Below are positions 1 through 10,760 of a DNA stretch of 64,000 nucleotides, in pieces. The notes below the pieces were generated by a model that saw only the letters and a list, made by a program, of their open reading frames with translations, made no database searches and was not told the DNA's origin. The stretch comes from Petrolisthes cinctipes (Eukaryota; Arthropoda; Malacostraca; Decapoda; Porcellanidae), in assembly GCA_033782935.1 (NCBI GenBank), contig JAWQEG010000470.1, forward strand, positions 2,480,001 to 2,544,000. The letters are read 5' to 3'. Positions within the stretch are counted from its first letter, which is position 1, and every line of letters starts with the position of its first letter. The position numbers and the translations under genes were made by a program.

Positions 1-530
1 GAATATTTTCAAAATATAGGTCCAAAACATGCTAAAAATCGATTTTTTAGGTGTCTAAAGTCGATATGTGCATGCATCTTCTGTACCCGTTTATATCTCA
101 AATTCAGGCTCAAAACACCCGAAAATTCAAAAAAATTTTGGTCGCAGAAGCGATCTGTACATGCCTACTCAGTGCTAGAATATTTTCAAAATATAGGACC
201 AAAACATGCTAAAAATCGATATTTTAGGTGCACAAAGTCGATATGTGCATGCATCTTCTGTACCTGTTTATATCTCAAATTAAGGCTCATAACACCCAAC
301 AATTCAATATTTTTGGGTCCCAGAAGCAATCTGTACATGCCTACTCCTTGCTAGTATGTTTTCAAGATACAGACCCAAAACATGCTCAAAATCGATATTT
401 CAGGTGCAAAAAGTCGATATGTGCATGCATCTTCAGTACCCGTTTATATCTCAAATTCAAGTTCAAACACCCGAAAATTCAATATTTTTGGGTCCCAGAA
501 GCGATCTGTACATGCCTACTTAGTGCTAGA

Positions 531-545
531 ATATTTTCAAAATAT
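531..545. other. AT-rich dyad, 7-bp arms, 1-nt centre (example copy)
   Basis: ATATTTT-C-AAAATAT is a perfect inverted repeat at the junction between monomers. Many copies have ATGTTTT in the left arm, giving one mismatch (a G-T pair in a hairpin). Others have AGTATTTTCAAAATAC, in which GTATTTT and AAAATAC also form perfect 7-bp arms. Preservation of the pairing in this variant is suggestive. Such dyads could extrude as short hairpins; a function is only inferred. Confidence 0.75.
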
Positions 546-596
546 AGGCCCAAAACGTGGTAAAAATCGATACTTTGTGTGCCGAAAGTTGATATG

Positions 597-604
597 TGCA
601 TGCA
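597..604. other. TGCATGCA palindrome (example copy)
   Basis: An 8-bp perfect palindrome at half-unit A positions 50-57, present in most monomers. At nearly the same place in half-unit B sits another palindrome, TGTACA. Common variants are GTGTATGCATC, GTTCATGCATC, GTGCATTCATC, GTGCATCCATC and GTGCAAGCATC; these mark monomer subfamilies. Confidence 0.7.
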
Positions 605-689
605 TCTTCTGTACCCGTTTATATCTCAAATTCAAGCTTAAAACCCCCGAAAATTCGATATTTTTCTGTCCCAGAAGCGATCTGTACAT

Positions 690-2640
690 GCCTACTCAGT
701 GCTGGAATGTTTTCAAAATATAGGCTCAAAACATGCTAAAAATCGATATTTTAGGTCTCCAAAGTCGATATGTGCATGCATCGTCGGTACCCGTTTATAT
801 CTCAACATCAGGCTCAAAACACCCGAAAATTCGATATTTTTGGGTCACAGAAGCGATATGTGCATGCCTACTCAGTGCAGGAATGTTTTCAAAATATAGG
901 CTCAAAACATGCTAAAAATAATTATTTTAGGTGTCTAAAGTAGATATGTGCATGCATCTTCTGTACCCGTTTATATCTCAAATTCAGGCTCAAAACACCC
1001 GAAAATTCGATATTTTTGGGTCCCAGAAGCGATCTGTACATGCCTACTCTGTGTTAGATCATTTTCAAAATAAAGGCCCAAAACATGCTGAAAATCGATA
1101 ATTTAGGTGAACAAAGTCAATATGTGTATGCATCTTCTATACCCGTCTATATCTCAATTTCAGGCTCAAAACATCCAAATATTCAAAATTTTTCGTTCCC
1201 TGAAGCAATCTGTACATGCCTACTCAGTGCTGGAATGTTTTCAAAATATAGGCCCAAAACATTAAAAAATCGATATTTTATGTGTCTAAAATCGATATGT
1301 TCATGCATCTTCTGTACCCGTTTATATTTAAAATTCAGGCTCAAAACACCCGAAAATTCGATATTTTTGGGTCTCAGAAGCGATCTGTACATGCCTACTC
1401 CCTGTTAGAGTATTTTCAAAATACAGGCCCAAAACATGTTGAAAATCGATATTTTAGGTGCACAAAGTCGTTATGTGTATGCATCTTCTGTATCCGTTTA
1501 TATCCCAAATTCTGGCTCAAAACACCCGAAAATTCGATATTTTTGGGTCCCAGAAACGATCTGTACATGCCTACTTAGTGCTAGAATATTTTCTAAATAT
1601 AGGCCTAAAACGTGTTAAAAATCGATATTTTGGGTGCCCAAGGTCGATATGTGCATGCATCTTCTGTACCCGTTTATATATCAAATTCAGGTTCAAACAC
1701 CCGAAAATTCAATATTTTTGGGTCCCAGAAGCGATCTGTACATGCCTACTCAGTGCTGGAATGTTTTCAAAATATAGGCTCAAAACATGCTAAAAATCGA
1801 TATTTTAGGTGTCCAAAGTCAATATGTGCATGCATCTTCGGTACCCGTTTATATCTCAAATTCAGGCTCAAAATACCCGAAAACTCGATATTTTTGGGTC
1901 CCAGAAGCGATATGTGCATGCCTACTCAGTGCTGGAATGTTTTCAAAATATAGGCTCAAAACATGCTAAAAATAATTATTTTAAGTGTCTAAAGTAGATA
2001 TGTGCATGCATCTTCTGTACCCGTTTATATCTCAAATTCAGGCTCAAAACACTCGAAAATTCGATATTTTTGGGTCCCAGATGCGATCTGTACATGCCTA
2101 CTCTGTGTTAGAGCATTTTCAAAATAAAGGCCCAAAACATGCTGAAAATCGATAATTTAGGTGCCCAAAGTCAATATGTGTATGCATCTTCTATACCCGT
2201 CTATATCTCAATTTCAGGCTCAAAACATCCGAATATTCAAAATTTTTCGTTCCCTGAAGCGATCTGTACATGCCTACTCAGTGCTGGAATGTTTTCAAAA
2301 TATAGGCCCAAAACATTAAAAAATCGATATTTTAAGTGTCTAAAGTCGATATGTTCATGCATCTTCTGTACCCGTTTATATTTAAAATTCAGGCTCAAAA
2401 ACACCCGAAAATTCGATATTTTTGGGTCCCAGAAGCGATCTGTACATGCCTACTCCCTGTTAGAGTATTTTCAAAAAACAGACCCAAAACATGCTGAAAA
2501 TCGATATTTTATGTGCACAAAGTCGATATGTGTATGCATCTTCTGTATCCGTTTATATCCCAAATTCAAGCTCAAAACACCCGAAAATTCGATATTTTTG
2601 GGTCCCAGAAGCGATCTGTACATGCCTACTTATTGCTAGA
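690..2640 (+). repeat. 6-monomer HOR, period about 1,054 bp
   Basis: Monomer variants recur at +1,054 bp: the type with AATAATTATTTTA at about 916 and 1,970, the type with CTATACCCGTCTATATC at about 1,137 and 2,191, and the type with TATATTTAAAATTC at about 1,322 and 2,376. The first copy runs about 690-1,743; the second runs from 1,744 and decays near 2,640. The copies differ by many single bases, so this duplication looks old. Confidence 0.75.
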
Positions 2641-3640
2641 ATATTTTCAAAATATAGGCCCAAAAGGTGGTAAAAATCGATCCTTTGGGTGCACAAAGTC
2701 GATATGTACATGCATCTTCTGTACCCGTTTATATCTTAAATTCAGGCTCAAAACACTCGAAAATTGGATATTTTTGTGTCCCAGAAGTGATCTGTACACG
2801 CCTACTCCTTGCTAGAATGTATTCAAGATACAGACCCAAAACATGCTCAAAATCGATATTTTAGGTGGAAGAAGTCCATATGTGCATGCATCTTCAATAC
2901 CGGTTTATATCTCAAATTCAGGCTCAAAATACCCGAAAATTCAATATTTTTCGTTCCCAGAAGCGATCTGTACATGCCTACTCATTGCTGGAATGCTTTC
3001 AAAATATAGGCTCAAAACATGATAAAAATCGATATTTTAAGTGTCTAAAGACGATATGTTCATGTATCTTCTGTACCCGTTTATATCTCAAATTCAGGCT
3101 CAAAACACCCGAAAATTCGATATTTTTGGGTCCCAGAAGCGATTTGTACATGCCAACTCTTTGCTAGAATGTTTTCAAGATACAGACCAAAAACATGCTC
3201 AAAATCGATACTTTGGGTGCCCAAAGTCGATATGTGCATGCATCTTCTGTACCCGTTTATATCTTAAATTCAGGCTAAAAACACTCGAAAATTCGATATT
3301 TTTGGGTCCCAGAAGCGATCTGTACATGACTACTCCGTGTTAGAGTATTTTCAGAATACAGGCCCAAAACATGCTAAAAATCGATATTTTGGGTGCCCAA
3401 AGTCGATATGTGCATGCATCTTCTGTACCTGTTTATATCTCAAATTAAGGCTCATAACACCCAAAAATTCAATATTTTTGGGTCCCAGAAGCAATCTGTA
3501 CATGCCTACTCCTTGCTAGTATGTTTTCAAGATACAGACCCAAAACATGCTCAAAATCGATATTTCAGGTGCAAAAAGTCGATATGTGCATGCATCTTCA
3601 GTACCCGTTTATATATCAAATTCAGGTTCAAACACCCGAT
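2641..3640 (+). repeat. Satellite monomers, mixed types
   Basis: About six monomers. The unit at about 2,760 carries the marker TTGGATATTTTTGTGTCCC that recurs in later HORs. The stretch from 3,337 on is the 18-monomer-displaced relative of 172-560. No gene or insertion is seen. Confidence 0.85.
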
Positions 3641-4700
3641 AATTCAATATTTTTGGGTCCCAGAAGCGATCTGTACATGCCTACTCAGTGCTGGAATGTT
3701 TTCAAAATATAGGCTCAAAACATGCTAAAAATCGATATATTAGGTGTCCAAAGTCGATATGTGCATGCATCTTCGGTACCCGTTTTTATCTCAAATTCAG
3801 GCTCATAACACCCGAAAATTCGATATTTTTGGGTCCCAGAAGCGATATGTGCATGCCTACTCAGTGCTGGAATGTTTTCAAAATATAGGCTCAAAACATG
3901 CTAAAAATAATTATTTTAGGTGTCTAAAGTAGATATGTGCATGCATCTTCTGTACCCGTTTATATCTCAAATTCATGCTCAAAGCACCCGAAAATTCGAT
4001 ATTTTTGGGTCCCAGAAGCGATCTGTACATGCCTACTCTGTGTTAGAGCATTTTCAATATAAAGGACCAAAACATGCTGAAAATCGATAATTTAGGTGCC
4101 CAAAGTCAATATGTGTATGCATCTTCTATACCCGTCTATATCTCAATTTCAGGCTCAAAACAACCGAATATTCAAATTTTTTCGTTCCCTGAAGCGATCT
4201 GTACATGCCTACTCAGTGCTGGAATGTTTTCAAAATATAGGCCCAAAACATTAAAACATCGATATTTTATGTGTCTAAAGTCGATATGTTCATGCATCTT
4301 CTGTACCCGTTTATATTTAAAATTCAGGGTCAAAACACCCGAAAATTCGATATTTTTGGGTCCCAGAAGCGATCTGTACATGCCTACTCCCTGTTAGAGT
4401 ATTTTCAAAATACAGGCCCAAAACATGCTGAAAATCGATATTTTAGGTGCACAAAGTCGATATGTGTATGCATCTTCTGTATCCGTTTATATCCCAAATT
4501 CAGGCTCAAAACACCCGAAAATTCGATATTTTTGGGTCCCAGAAACGATCTGTACATGCCTACTTAGTGCTAGAATATTTTCTAAATATAGGCCCAAAAC
4601 GTGTTAACAATCGATATTTTGGGTGCCCAAAGTCGATATGTGCATGCATCTTCTGTACCCGTTTATATCACAAATTCAGGCTCAAAACACCCGAAAATTC
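3641..4700 (+). repeat. Displaced third copy of the 6-monomer HOR
   Basis: The variant order of 1,744-2,640 recurs here at about +1,935 bp (11 monomers): AATAATTATTTTA at about 3,905, CTATACCCGTCTATATC at about 4,126, and TATATTTAAAATTC at about 4,312. This shows that the 6-mer was copied as a block and not only in direct tandem. Confidence 0.7.
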
Positions 4701-6461
4701 AAAATTTTTCGTTCCCAGAAGCGATCTGTACATGCCTACTCAGTGCTGGAATGTTTTCAAAATATAGGCCCAAAACATGATATAAATCGATATTTTAAGT
4801 GTCTAAAGTCGATATGTTCATGAATCTTCTGTAATCGTTTATATCTCAAATTCAGGCTCAAAACACCCGAAAATTCGATATTTTTGGGTCCCAGAAGCGA
4901 TCTGTACATGCCTACTCTGTGTTAGAGCATTTTCAAAATAAAGGCCCAAAACATGCTGAAAATCGATAATTTAGGTGCCCAAAGTCAATATGTGTATGCA
5001 TCTTCTATACCCGTCTATATCTCAATTTCAGGCTCAAAACATCCGAATATTCAAAATTTTACGTTCCCTGAAGCGATCTGTACATGCCTACTCAGTGCTG
5101 GAATGTTTTCAAAATATAGGCTCAAAACATGCTAAAAATCTATATTTTAGGTGTCCAAAGTCGATATGTGCATGCATCTTCAGTACCCGTTTATATCTCA
5201 AATTCAGGCTCAAAACACCCGAAAATTCGATATTTTTTGGTCCCAGAAGCGATCTGTGCATGTCTACTCAGTGCTAGAATGTTTTTAAAATATAGGCTAA
5301 AAACATGCTAAAAATCGATATTTTAGGTGTCTAAAGTCGATATGTGCATGCATCTTCTGTACCCGTTTATATCTCAAATTCAGGCTCAAAACACCCGAAA
5401 ATTTGATATTTTTGGATCCCAGAAGCAATCTGTACATGCCTACTCAGTGCTAGAATATTTTCAAAATATAGGCCCAAAACGTGGTAAAAATCGATACTTT
5501 GGGTGCCCAAAGTCGATATGTACATGCATCTTCTGTACCCGTTTATATCTCAAATTCAGGCTCAAAACACCCGAAAATTCGATATTTTTGGGTCCCAGAA
5601 GCGATCTGTACACGCCTACTCCTTGCTAGAATGTATTCAAGATACAGACCCAAAACATGCTCAAAATCGATATTTTAGGTGCAAGAAGTCGATATGTGCA
5701 TGCATCTTCAATACCGGTTTATATCTCAAATTCAGGCTCAAAACACCCGAATATTCAATATTTTTCGTTCCCAGAAGCGATCTGTACATGCCTACTTAGT
5801 GCTGGAATGTTTTCAAAATATAGGCTCAAAAACATGATAAAAAACGATATTTTAAGTATCTAAAGTCGATATGTTCATGTATCTTCTGTACCCGTTTATA
5901 TCTCAAATTCAGGCTCAAAACTCCCAAAAATTCGATATTTTTGGGTCCCATAAGCGATTTGTACATGCCTACTCTTTGCTGGAATGTTTTCAAGATACAG
6001 ACCCAAAACATGCTCAAAATCGATATTTTAGGTGGAAAAAGTCGATATGTGCATGCATCTTCAGTACCCGTTTATATCTCAAATTCAGGCTCAAAACACA
6101 CGAAAATTCAATGCTTTTGGGTCACAGAAGTAATCTGTACATTCCTACTCAGTGCTAAAATGTTTTCAGGATACAGACCCAAAACATGCTCAAAATCGAT
6201 ATTTTAGGTGCAAAAAGTCGATATGTGTATGCATCTTCTGTATCCGTTTATATCCCAAATTCAGGCTCAAAACCCCCGAAAATTCGATATTTTTGGGTCT
6301 CAGAAGCGATCTGTACATGCCTACTTAGTGGTAGAATATTTTCTAAATATATTCCCAAAACGTGTTAAAAATCGATGTTTTGGGTGCCCAAAGTCGATAT
6401 GTGCATGCATCTTCTGTATCCGTTTATATCTCAAATTCAGGCTCAAAACACCCGAAAATTC
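4701..6461 (+). repeat. 10-monomer HOR, copy 1 (1,761 bp)
   Basis: Nearly every base has a counterpart 1,761 bp downstream, including rare private changes such as AAAATCTATATTTTAGG at about 5,134 and 6,895, TTTTTGGATCCC at about 5,410 and 7,171, and TTCAATGCTTTTGGGTCAC at about 6,107 and 7,868. Weaker similarity at the same displacement extends left to about 4,445. Confidence 0.85.
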
Positions 6462-8222
6462 AAATTTTTTCGTTCCCAGAAGCGATCTGTACATGCCTAC
6501 TCAGTGCTGGAATGTTTTCAAAATATAGGCCCAAAACATGATATAAATCGATATTTTAAGTGTCTAAAGTCGATATGTTCATGAATCTTCTGTAATCGTT
6601 TATATCTCAAATTCAGGCTCAAAACACCCGAAAATTCGATATTTTTGGGTCCCAGAAGCGATCTGTACATGCCTACTCTGTGTTAGAGCATTTTCAAAAT
6701 AAAGGCCCAAAACATGCTGAAAATCGATAATTTAGGTGCCCAAAGTCAATATGTGTATGCATCTTCTATACCCGTCTATATCTCAATTTCAGGCTCAAAA
6801 CATACGAATATTCAAAATTTTACGTTCCCTGAAGCGATCTGTACATGCCTACTCAGTGCTGGAATGTTTTCAAAATATAGGCTCAAAACATGCTAAAAAT
6901 CTATATTTTAGGTGTCCAAAGTCGATATGTGCATGCATCTTCAGTACCCGTTTATATCTCAAATTCAGGCTCAAAACACCCGAAAATTCGATATTTTTTG
7001 GTCCCAGAAGCGATCTGTGCATGTCTACTCAGTGCTAGAATGTTTTTAAAATATAGGCTAAAAACATGCTAAAAATCGATATTTTAGGTGTCTAAAGTCG
7101 ATATGTGCATGCATCTTCTGTACCCGTTTATATCTCAAATTCAGGCTCAAAACACCCGAAAATTTGATATTTTTGGATCCCAGAAGCAATCTGTACATGC
7201 CTACTCAGTGCTAGAATATTTTCAAAATATAGGCCCAAAACGTGGTAAAAATCGATACTTTGGGTGCCCAAAGTCGATATGTACATGCATCTTCTGTACC
7301 CGTTTATATCTCAAATTCAGGCTCAAAACACCCGAAAATTCGATATTTTTGGGTCCCAGAAGCGATCTGTACACGCCTACTCCTTGCTAGAATGTATTCA
7401 AGATACAGACCCAAAACATGCTCAAAATCGATATTTTAGGTGCAAGAAGTCGATATGTGCATGCATCTTCAATACCGGTTTATATCTCAAATTCAGGCTC
7501 AAAACACCCGAAAATTCAATATTTTTCGTTCCCAGAAGCGATCTGTACATGCCTACTTAGTGCTGGAATGTTTTCAAAATATAGGCTCAAAAACATGATA
7601 AAAAACGATATTTTAAGTATCTAAAGTCGATATGTTCATGTATCTTCTGTACCCGTTTATATCTCAAATTCAGGCTCAAAACTCCCAAAAATTCGATATT
7701 TTTGGGTCCCATAAGCGATTTGTACATGCCTACTCTTTGCTGGAATGTTTTCAAGATACAGACCCAAAACATGCTCAAAATCGATATTTTAGGTGGAAAA
7801 AGTCGATATGTGCATGCATCTTCAGTACCCGTTTATATCTCAAATTCAGGCTCAAAACACACGAAAATTCAATGCTTTTGGGTCACAGAAGTAATCTGTA
7901 CATTCCTACTCAGTGCTAAAATGTTTTCAGGATACAGACCCAAAACATGCTCAAAATCGATATTTTAGGTGCAAAAAGTCGATATGTGTATGCATCTTCT
8001 GTATCCGTTTATATCCCAAATTCAGGCTCAAAACCCCCGAAAATTCGATATTTTTGGGTCCCAGAAGCGATCTGTACATGCCTACTTAGTGGTAGAATAT
8101 TTTCTAAATATATTCCCAAAACGTGTTAAAAATCGATGTTTTGGGTGCCCAAAGTCGATATGTGCATGCATCTTCTGTATCCGTTTATATCTCAAATTCA
8201 GGCTCAAAACACCCGAAAATTC
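6462..8222 (+). repeat. 10-monomer HOR, copy 2 (1,761 bp)
   Basis: This is a direct tandem copy of 4,701-6,461. Similarity stops sharply near 8,222-8,226, where AATTCAATATTTTTGGGTCC replaces the expected AATTCAAATTTTTTCGTTCC. Exactly two copies exist, and the few differences indicate the youngest event in the left third of the window. Confidence 0.85.
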
Positions 8223-8225
8223 AAT

Positions 8226-9486
8226 ATTTTTGGGTCCAAGAAACAATCTGTACATGCCTACTCCTTGCTAGTATGTTTTCAAGATACAGACCTAAAACAT
8301 GCTCAAAATCGATATTTCATGTGCAAAAAGTCGATATGTGCATGCATCTTCAGTAAGCGTTTATATCTCAAATTAAGGTAAAAACACCCGAAAATTCAAT
8401 ATTTTTGGGTCCCAGAAGCGATCTGTACATGCCTACTCAGTGCTGGAATGTTTTCGAAATATAGGCTCAAAACATGCTAAAAATCGATATTTTAGGTGTC
8501 CAAAGTCGATATGTGCATGCATCTTCTGTACCCGTTTATATCTCAAATTCAGGCTCAAAACACCCGAAAATTTGATATTTTTGGGTCCCAGAAGCGATCT
8601 GAACATGCCTACTCTGTGTTAGAGTATTTTCAAAATAAAGGCCCAAAACATGCTGAAAATCGATAATTTAGGTGCCCAAAGTCAATATGTGTATGCATCT
8701 TCTATACCCGTCTATATCTCAAATTCAGGCTCAAAACCCCCGAAAATTCGATATTTTGGGGTCCCAGAAGTAATCTGTACATGCCTACTCAGTGCTAGAA
8801 TATTTTCAAAATATAGGTCCAAAACATGCTAAAAATCGATTTTTTAGGTGTCTAAAGTCGATATGTGCATGCATCTTCTGTACCCGTTTATATCTCAAAT
8901 TCAGACTCAAAACACCTGAAAATTCAAAATTTTTAGTTCCCAAAAGCGATCTGTACATGCCTACTCAGTGCTGGAATGTTTTCAAAATATAGGCTCAAAA
9001 CATGATAAAAATCGATATTTTAAGTGTCTAAAGTCGATATGTACACGCATCTTCTGTACCCGTTTATATTTAAAATTCAGGCTCAAAACACCCGAAAATT
9101 CGATATTTTTGGGTCCTAGAAGCGATCTGTGCATGCCTACTCTCTGTTAGAGTATTTTCAAAATACAGGCACAAAACATGCTAAAAATCGATATTTTAGG
9201 TGCACATAGTCAATATGTGTATGCATCTTCTGTATCCGTTTATATCCCAAATTCAGGCTCAAAACACCCGAAAATTCGATATTTTTGGGTCCCAGAAGCG
9301 ATCTGTACATGCCTACTTAGTGCTAGAATATTTTCAAAATATAGGCCCAAACCGTGGTAAAAATCGATACTTTGGGTGGCCAAAGTCGATATGTACATGC
9401 ATCTTCTGTACCCGTTTATATCTCAAATTCAGGCTCAAAACCCCCGAAAATTCGATATTTTTGGGTCCCAGAAGCGATCTGTACAC
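8226..9486 (+). repeat. Segmental duplication, copy 1 (partner 12,273-13,708)
   Basis: Rare variants match the partner: GGGTCCAAGAAACAATC at 8,233 and about 12,281, TTCAGTAAGCG at about 8,349 and 12,397, and GATCTGAACATG at about 8,596 and 12,819. The displacement is about 4,047 bp (23 monomers) on the left part and about 4,222 bp (24 monomers) on the right, so one copy gained or lost one monomer at 12,521-12,690. Confidence 0.75.
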
Positions 9487-10029
9487 GCCTACTCCTTTCT
9501 AGAATGTATTCAAGATACTGACCCAAAACATGCTCAAAATCGATATTTTAGGTGCAAGAAGTCGATAAGTGCATGCATCTTCAATACCGGTTTATATCTC
9601 AAATTCAGGCTCAAAACACCCGAAAATTCAATATTTTTCGTTCCCAGAAGCGATCTGTACATGCCTACTCAGTGCTGGAATGTTTTCAAAATATAGGCTC
9701 AAAAACATAATAAAAATTGATATTTTAAGTGTCTAAAGTCGATATGTTCATGTATCTTCTGTACCCGTTTATATCTCAAATTCAGGCTCAAAACACCCGA
9801 AAATTCGATATTTTTGGGTCCCAGAAGCGATTTGTACATGCCTACTCTTTGCTAGAATGTTTTCAAGATACAGACCCAAAACATGCTCAAAATCGATATT
9901 TTAGGTGCAAAAAGTCGATATGTGCATGCATCTTCAGTACCCGTTTATATCTCAAATTCAGGCTCAAAACACCCGAAAATTCAATATTTTTTGGTCCCAG
10001 AAGCAATCTGTACATGCCTACTCAGTGCT
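9487..10029 (+). repeat. Satellite monomers between duplicated segments
   Basis: About three ordinary monomers of the basic unit. No gene, insertion or strongly matching tandem partner was noticed in this stretch. Confidence 0.85.
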
Positions 10030-10049
10030 AGAATGTTTTCAAAATATAG

Positions 10050-10137
10050 GCTCAAAACATGCTAAAAATCGATATTTTAGGTGTCTAAAGTCGATATGTG
10101 CATGCCTCTTCTGTACCCGTTGATATCTCAAATTCAG
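10050..10137 (+). repeat. Half-unit A (88 bp) of the representative monomer
   Basis: This is the first half of the monomer. Landmarks by half-unit position: CAAAACA 4-10, ATCGAT 19-24, CGATATTTT 21-29, CGATATGT 43-50, TGCATGCA 50-57 (in this copy the last base differs), TACCCG 65-70, and a terminal CAG. The consensus half aligns gap-free with half-unit B at 60 of 88 positions, so the two probably descend from one 88-bp ancestor by tandem duplication. Confidence 0.8.
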
Positions 10138-10225
10138 GCTCAAAACACCCGAAAATTCGATATTTTTGGGTCCCAGAAGCGATCTGTACATGCCTACTCT
10201 GTGTTAGAGTATTTTCAAAATGCAG
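10138..10225 (+). repeat. Half-unit B (88 bp) of the representative monomer
   Basis: This is the second half of the monomer, homologous to half-unit A. Landmarks by half-unit position: CAAAACACCCG 4-14, CGATATTTTT 21-30, GGGTCCCAG 31-39, CGATCTGT 43-50, the palindrome TGTACA 48-53, and the AT dyad 72-86. It differs from half A mainly at positions 11-14 and in the last 30 bases, where the dyad has replaced the TTTATATCTC stretch. Confidence 0.8.
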
Positions 10226-10760
10226 GCCCAAAACATGCTGAAAATCGATATTTTAGGTGCCCAAAGTCAATAAGTGTATGCATCTTCTGTACCCTTTTAT
10301 ATCTCAAATTCCGGCCCAAAACACCCGAAAATTCGATATTTTTGGGTCCCAGAAGCAATATGAACATGTCTACTTAGTGATAAAATATATTGAAGATATA
10401 GGCCCAAAACATGCTAAAAATCAATATTTTAGGTGCAAAAGTCGATATCTGCATGCATCTTCTGTACCCGTTTATATCTCAAATTCAGGCTCAAAACACC
10501 CGAAAATTCGATATTTTTGGGTCCCAGAAGCGATCTGTACATGCCTACTCCGTGTTAGAGTATTTTCAAAATACAGGCCCAAAACATGCTAAAAATCGAT
10601 ATTTTAGGTGCCCAAAGTCAATATGTGAATGCATCTTCTGTACCCGTTTATATCCCAAATTCAGGCTCAAAACACCAAAAAATTCGATATTTTTTGGTCG
10701 CAGAAGCAATCTGTACATGCCTACTCAGTGCTAGAATATTTTCAAAATATAGTCCCAAAA

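Larger units (their letters stand above)
1..689 (+). repeat. Diverged satellite monomers, left edge of window
   Basis: About four monomers of the basic unit. The stretch from 172 to about 560 resembles 3,337-3,725, displaced by 3,165 bp (18 monomers), including the variant half-unit with CTCATAACACCCAA. A 1-bp-shorter form GGTTCAAACACC occurs near 450-465. No gene is seen. Confidence 0.9.
10050..10225 (+). repeat. Representative 176-bp monomer
   Basis: This copy shows the full unit with few departures from the consensus. It begins at GGCTCAAAACATGC (first base of the unit is the second G) and ends just before the next GCCCAAAACATGC. Departures from consensus include CATGCCTC for CATGCATC, TTGATATC for TTATATC, and TGTTAGAG with TGCAG near the end. 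Boundaries follow the 88-bp half-unit alignment, so the starting point is a chosen phase and not a biological start. The consensus holds 68 G+C in 176 bases (39%) and six CpG sites. Confidence 0.95.
10030..10760 (+). repeat. Segmental duplication (partner about 14,430-15,160)
   Basis: Displaced by about 4,398-4,400 bp (25 monomers). Shared unusual states include GCATGCCTCTTCTG, AAGCAATATGAACATGTC, AAATATATTGAAGATATAGG, and a 1-bp-shorter GGTGCAAAAGTCGATATCTG at about 10,430 and 14,830. Confidence 0.7.

Noticed and set aside
10050..10137. Further 44-bp quarter-unit periodicity, suggested by CATG at half-unit positions 9 and 52
   Set aside because: Apart from CATGC the two 44-bp quarters of half A show no consistent gap-free similarity by eye. 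Only the 88-bp level is convincing.
10140..10170. CENP-B box (NTTCGNNNNANNCGGGN) on the minus strand
   Set aside because: The closest match is ATCGAATTTTCGGG. The spacing between the two core parts is 6 bases where the box needs 7, and the first core base differs, so the required positions do not line up.
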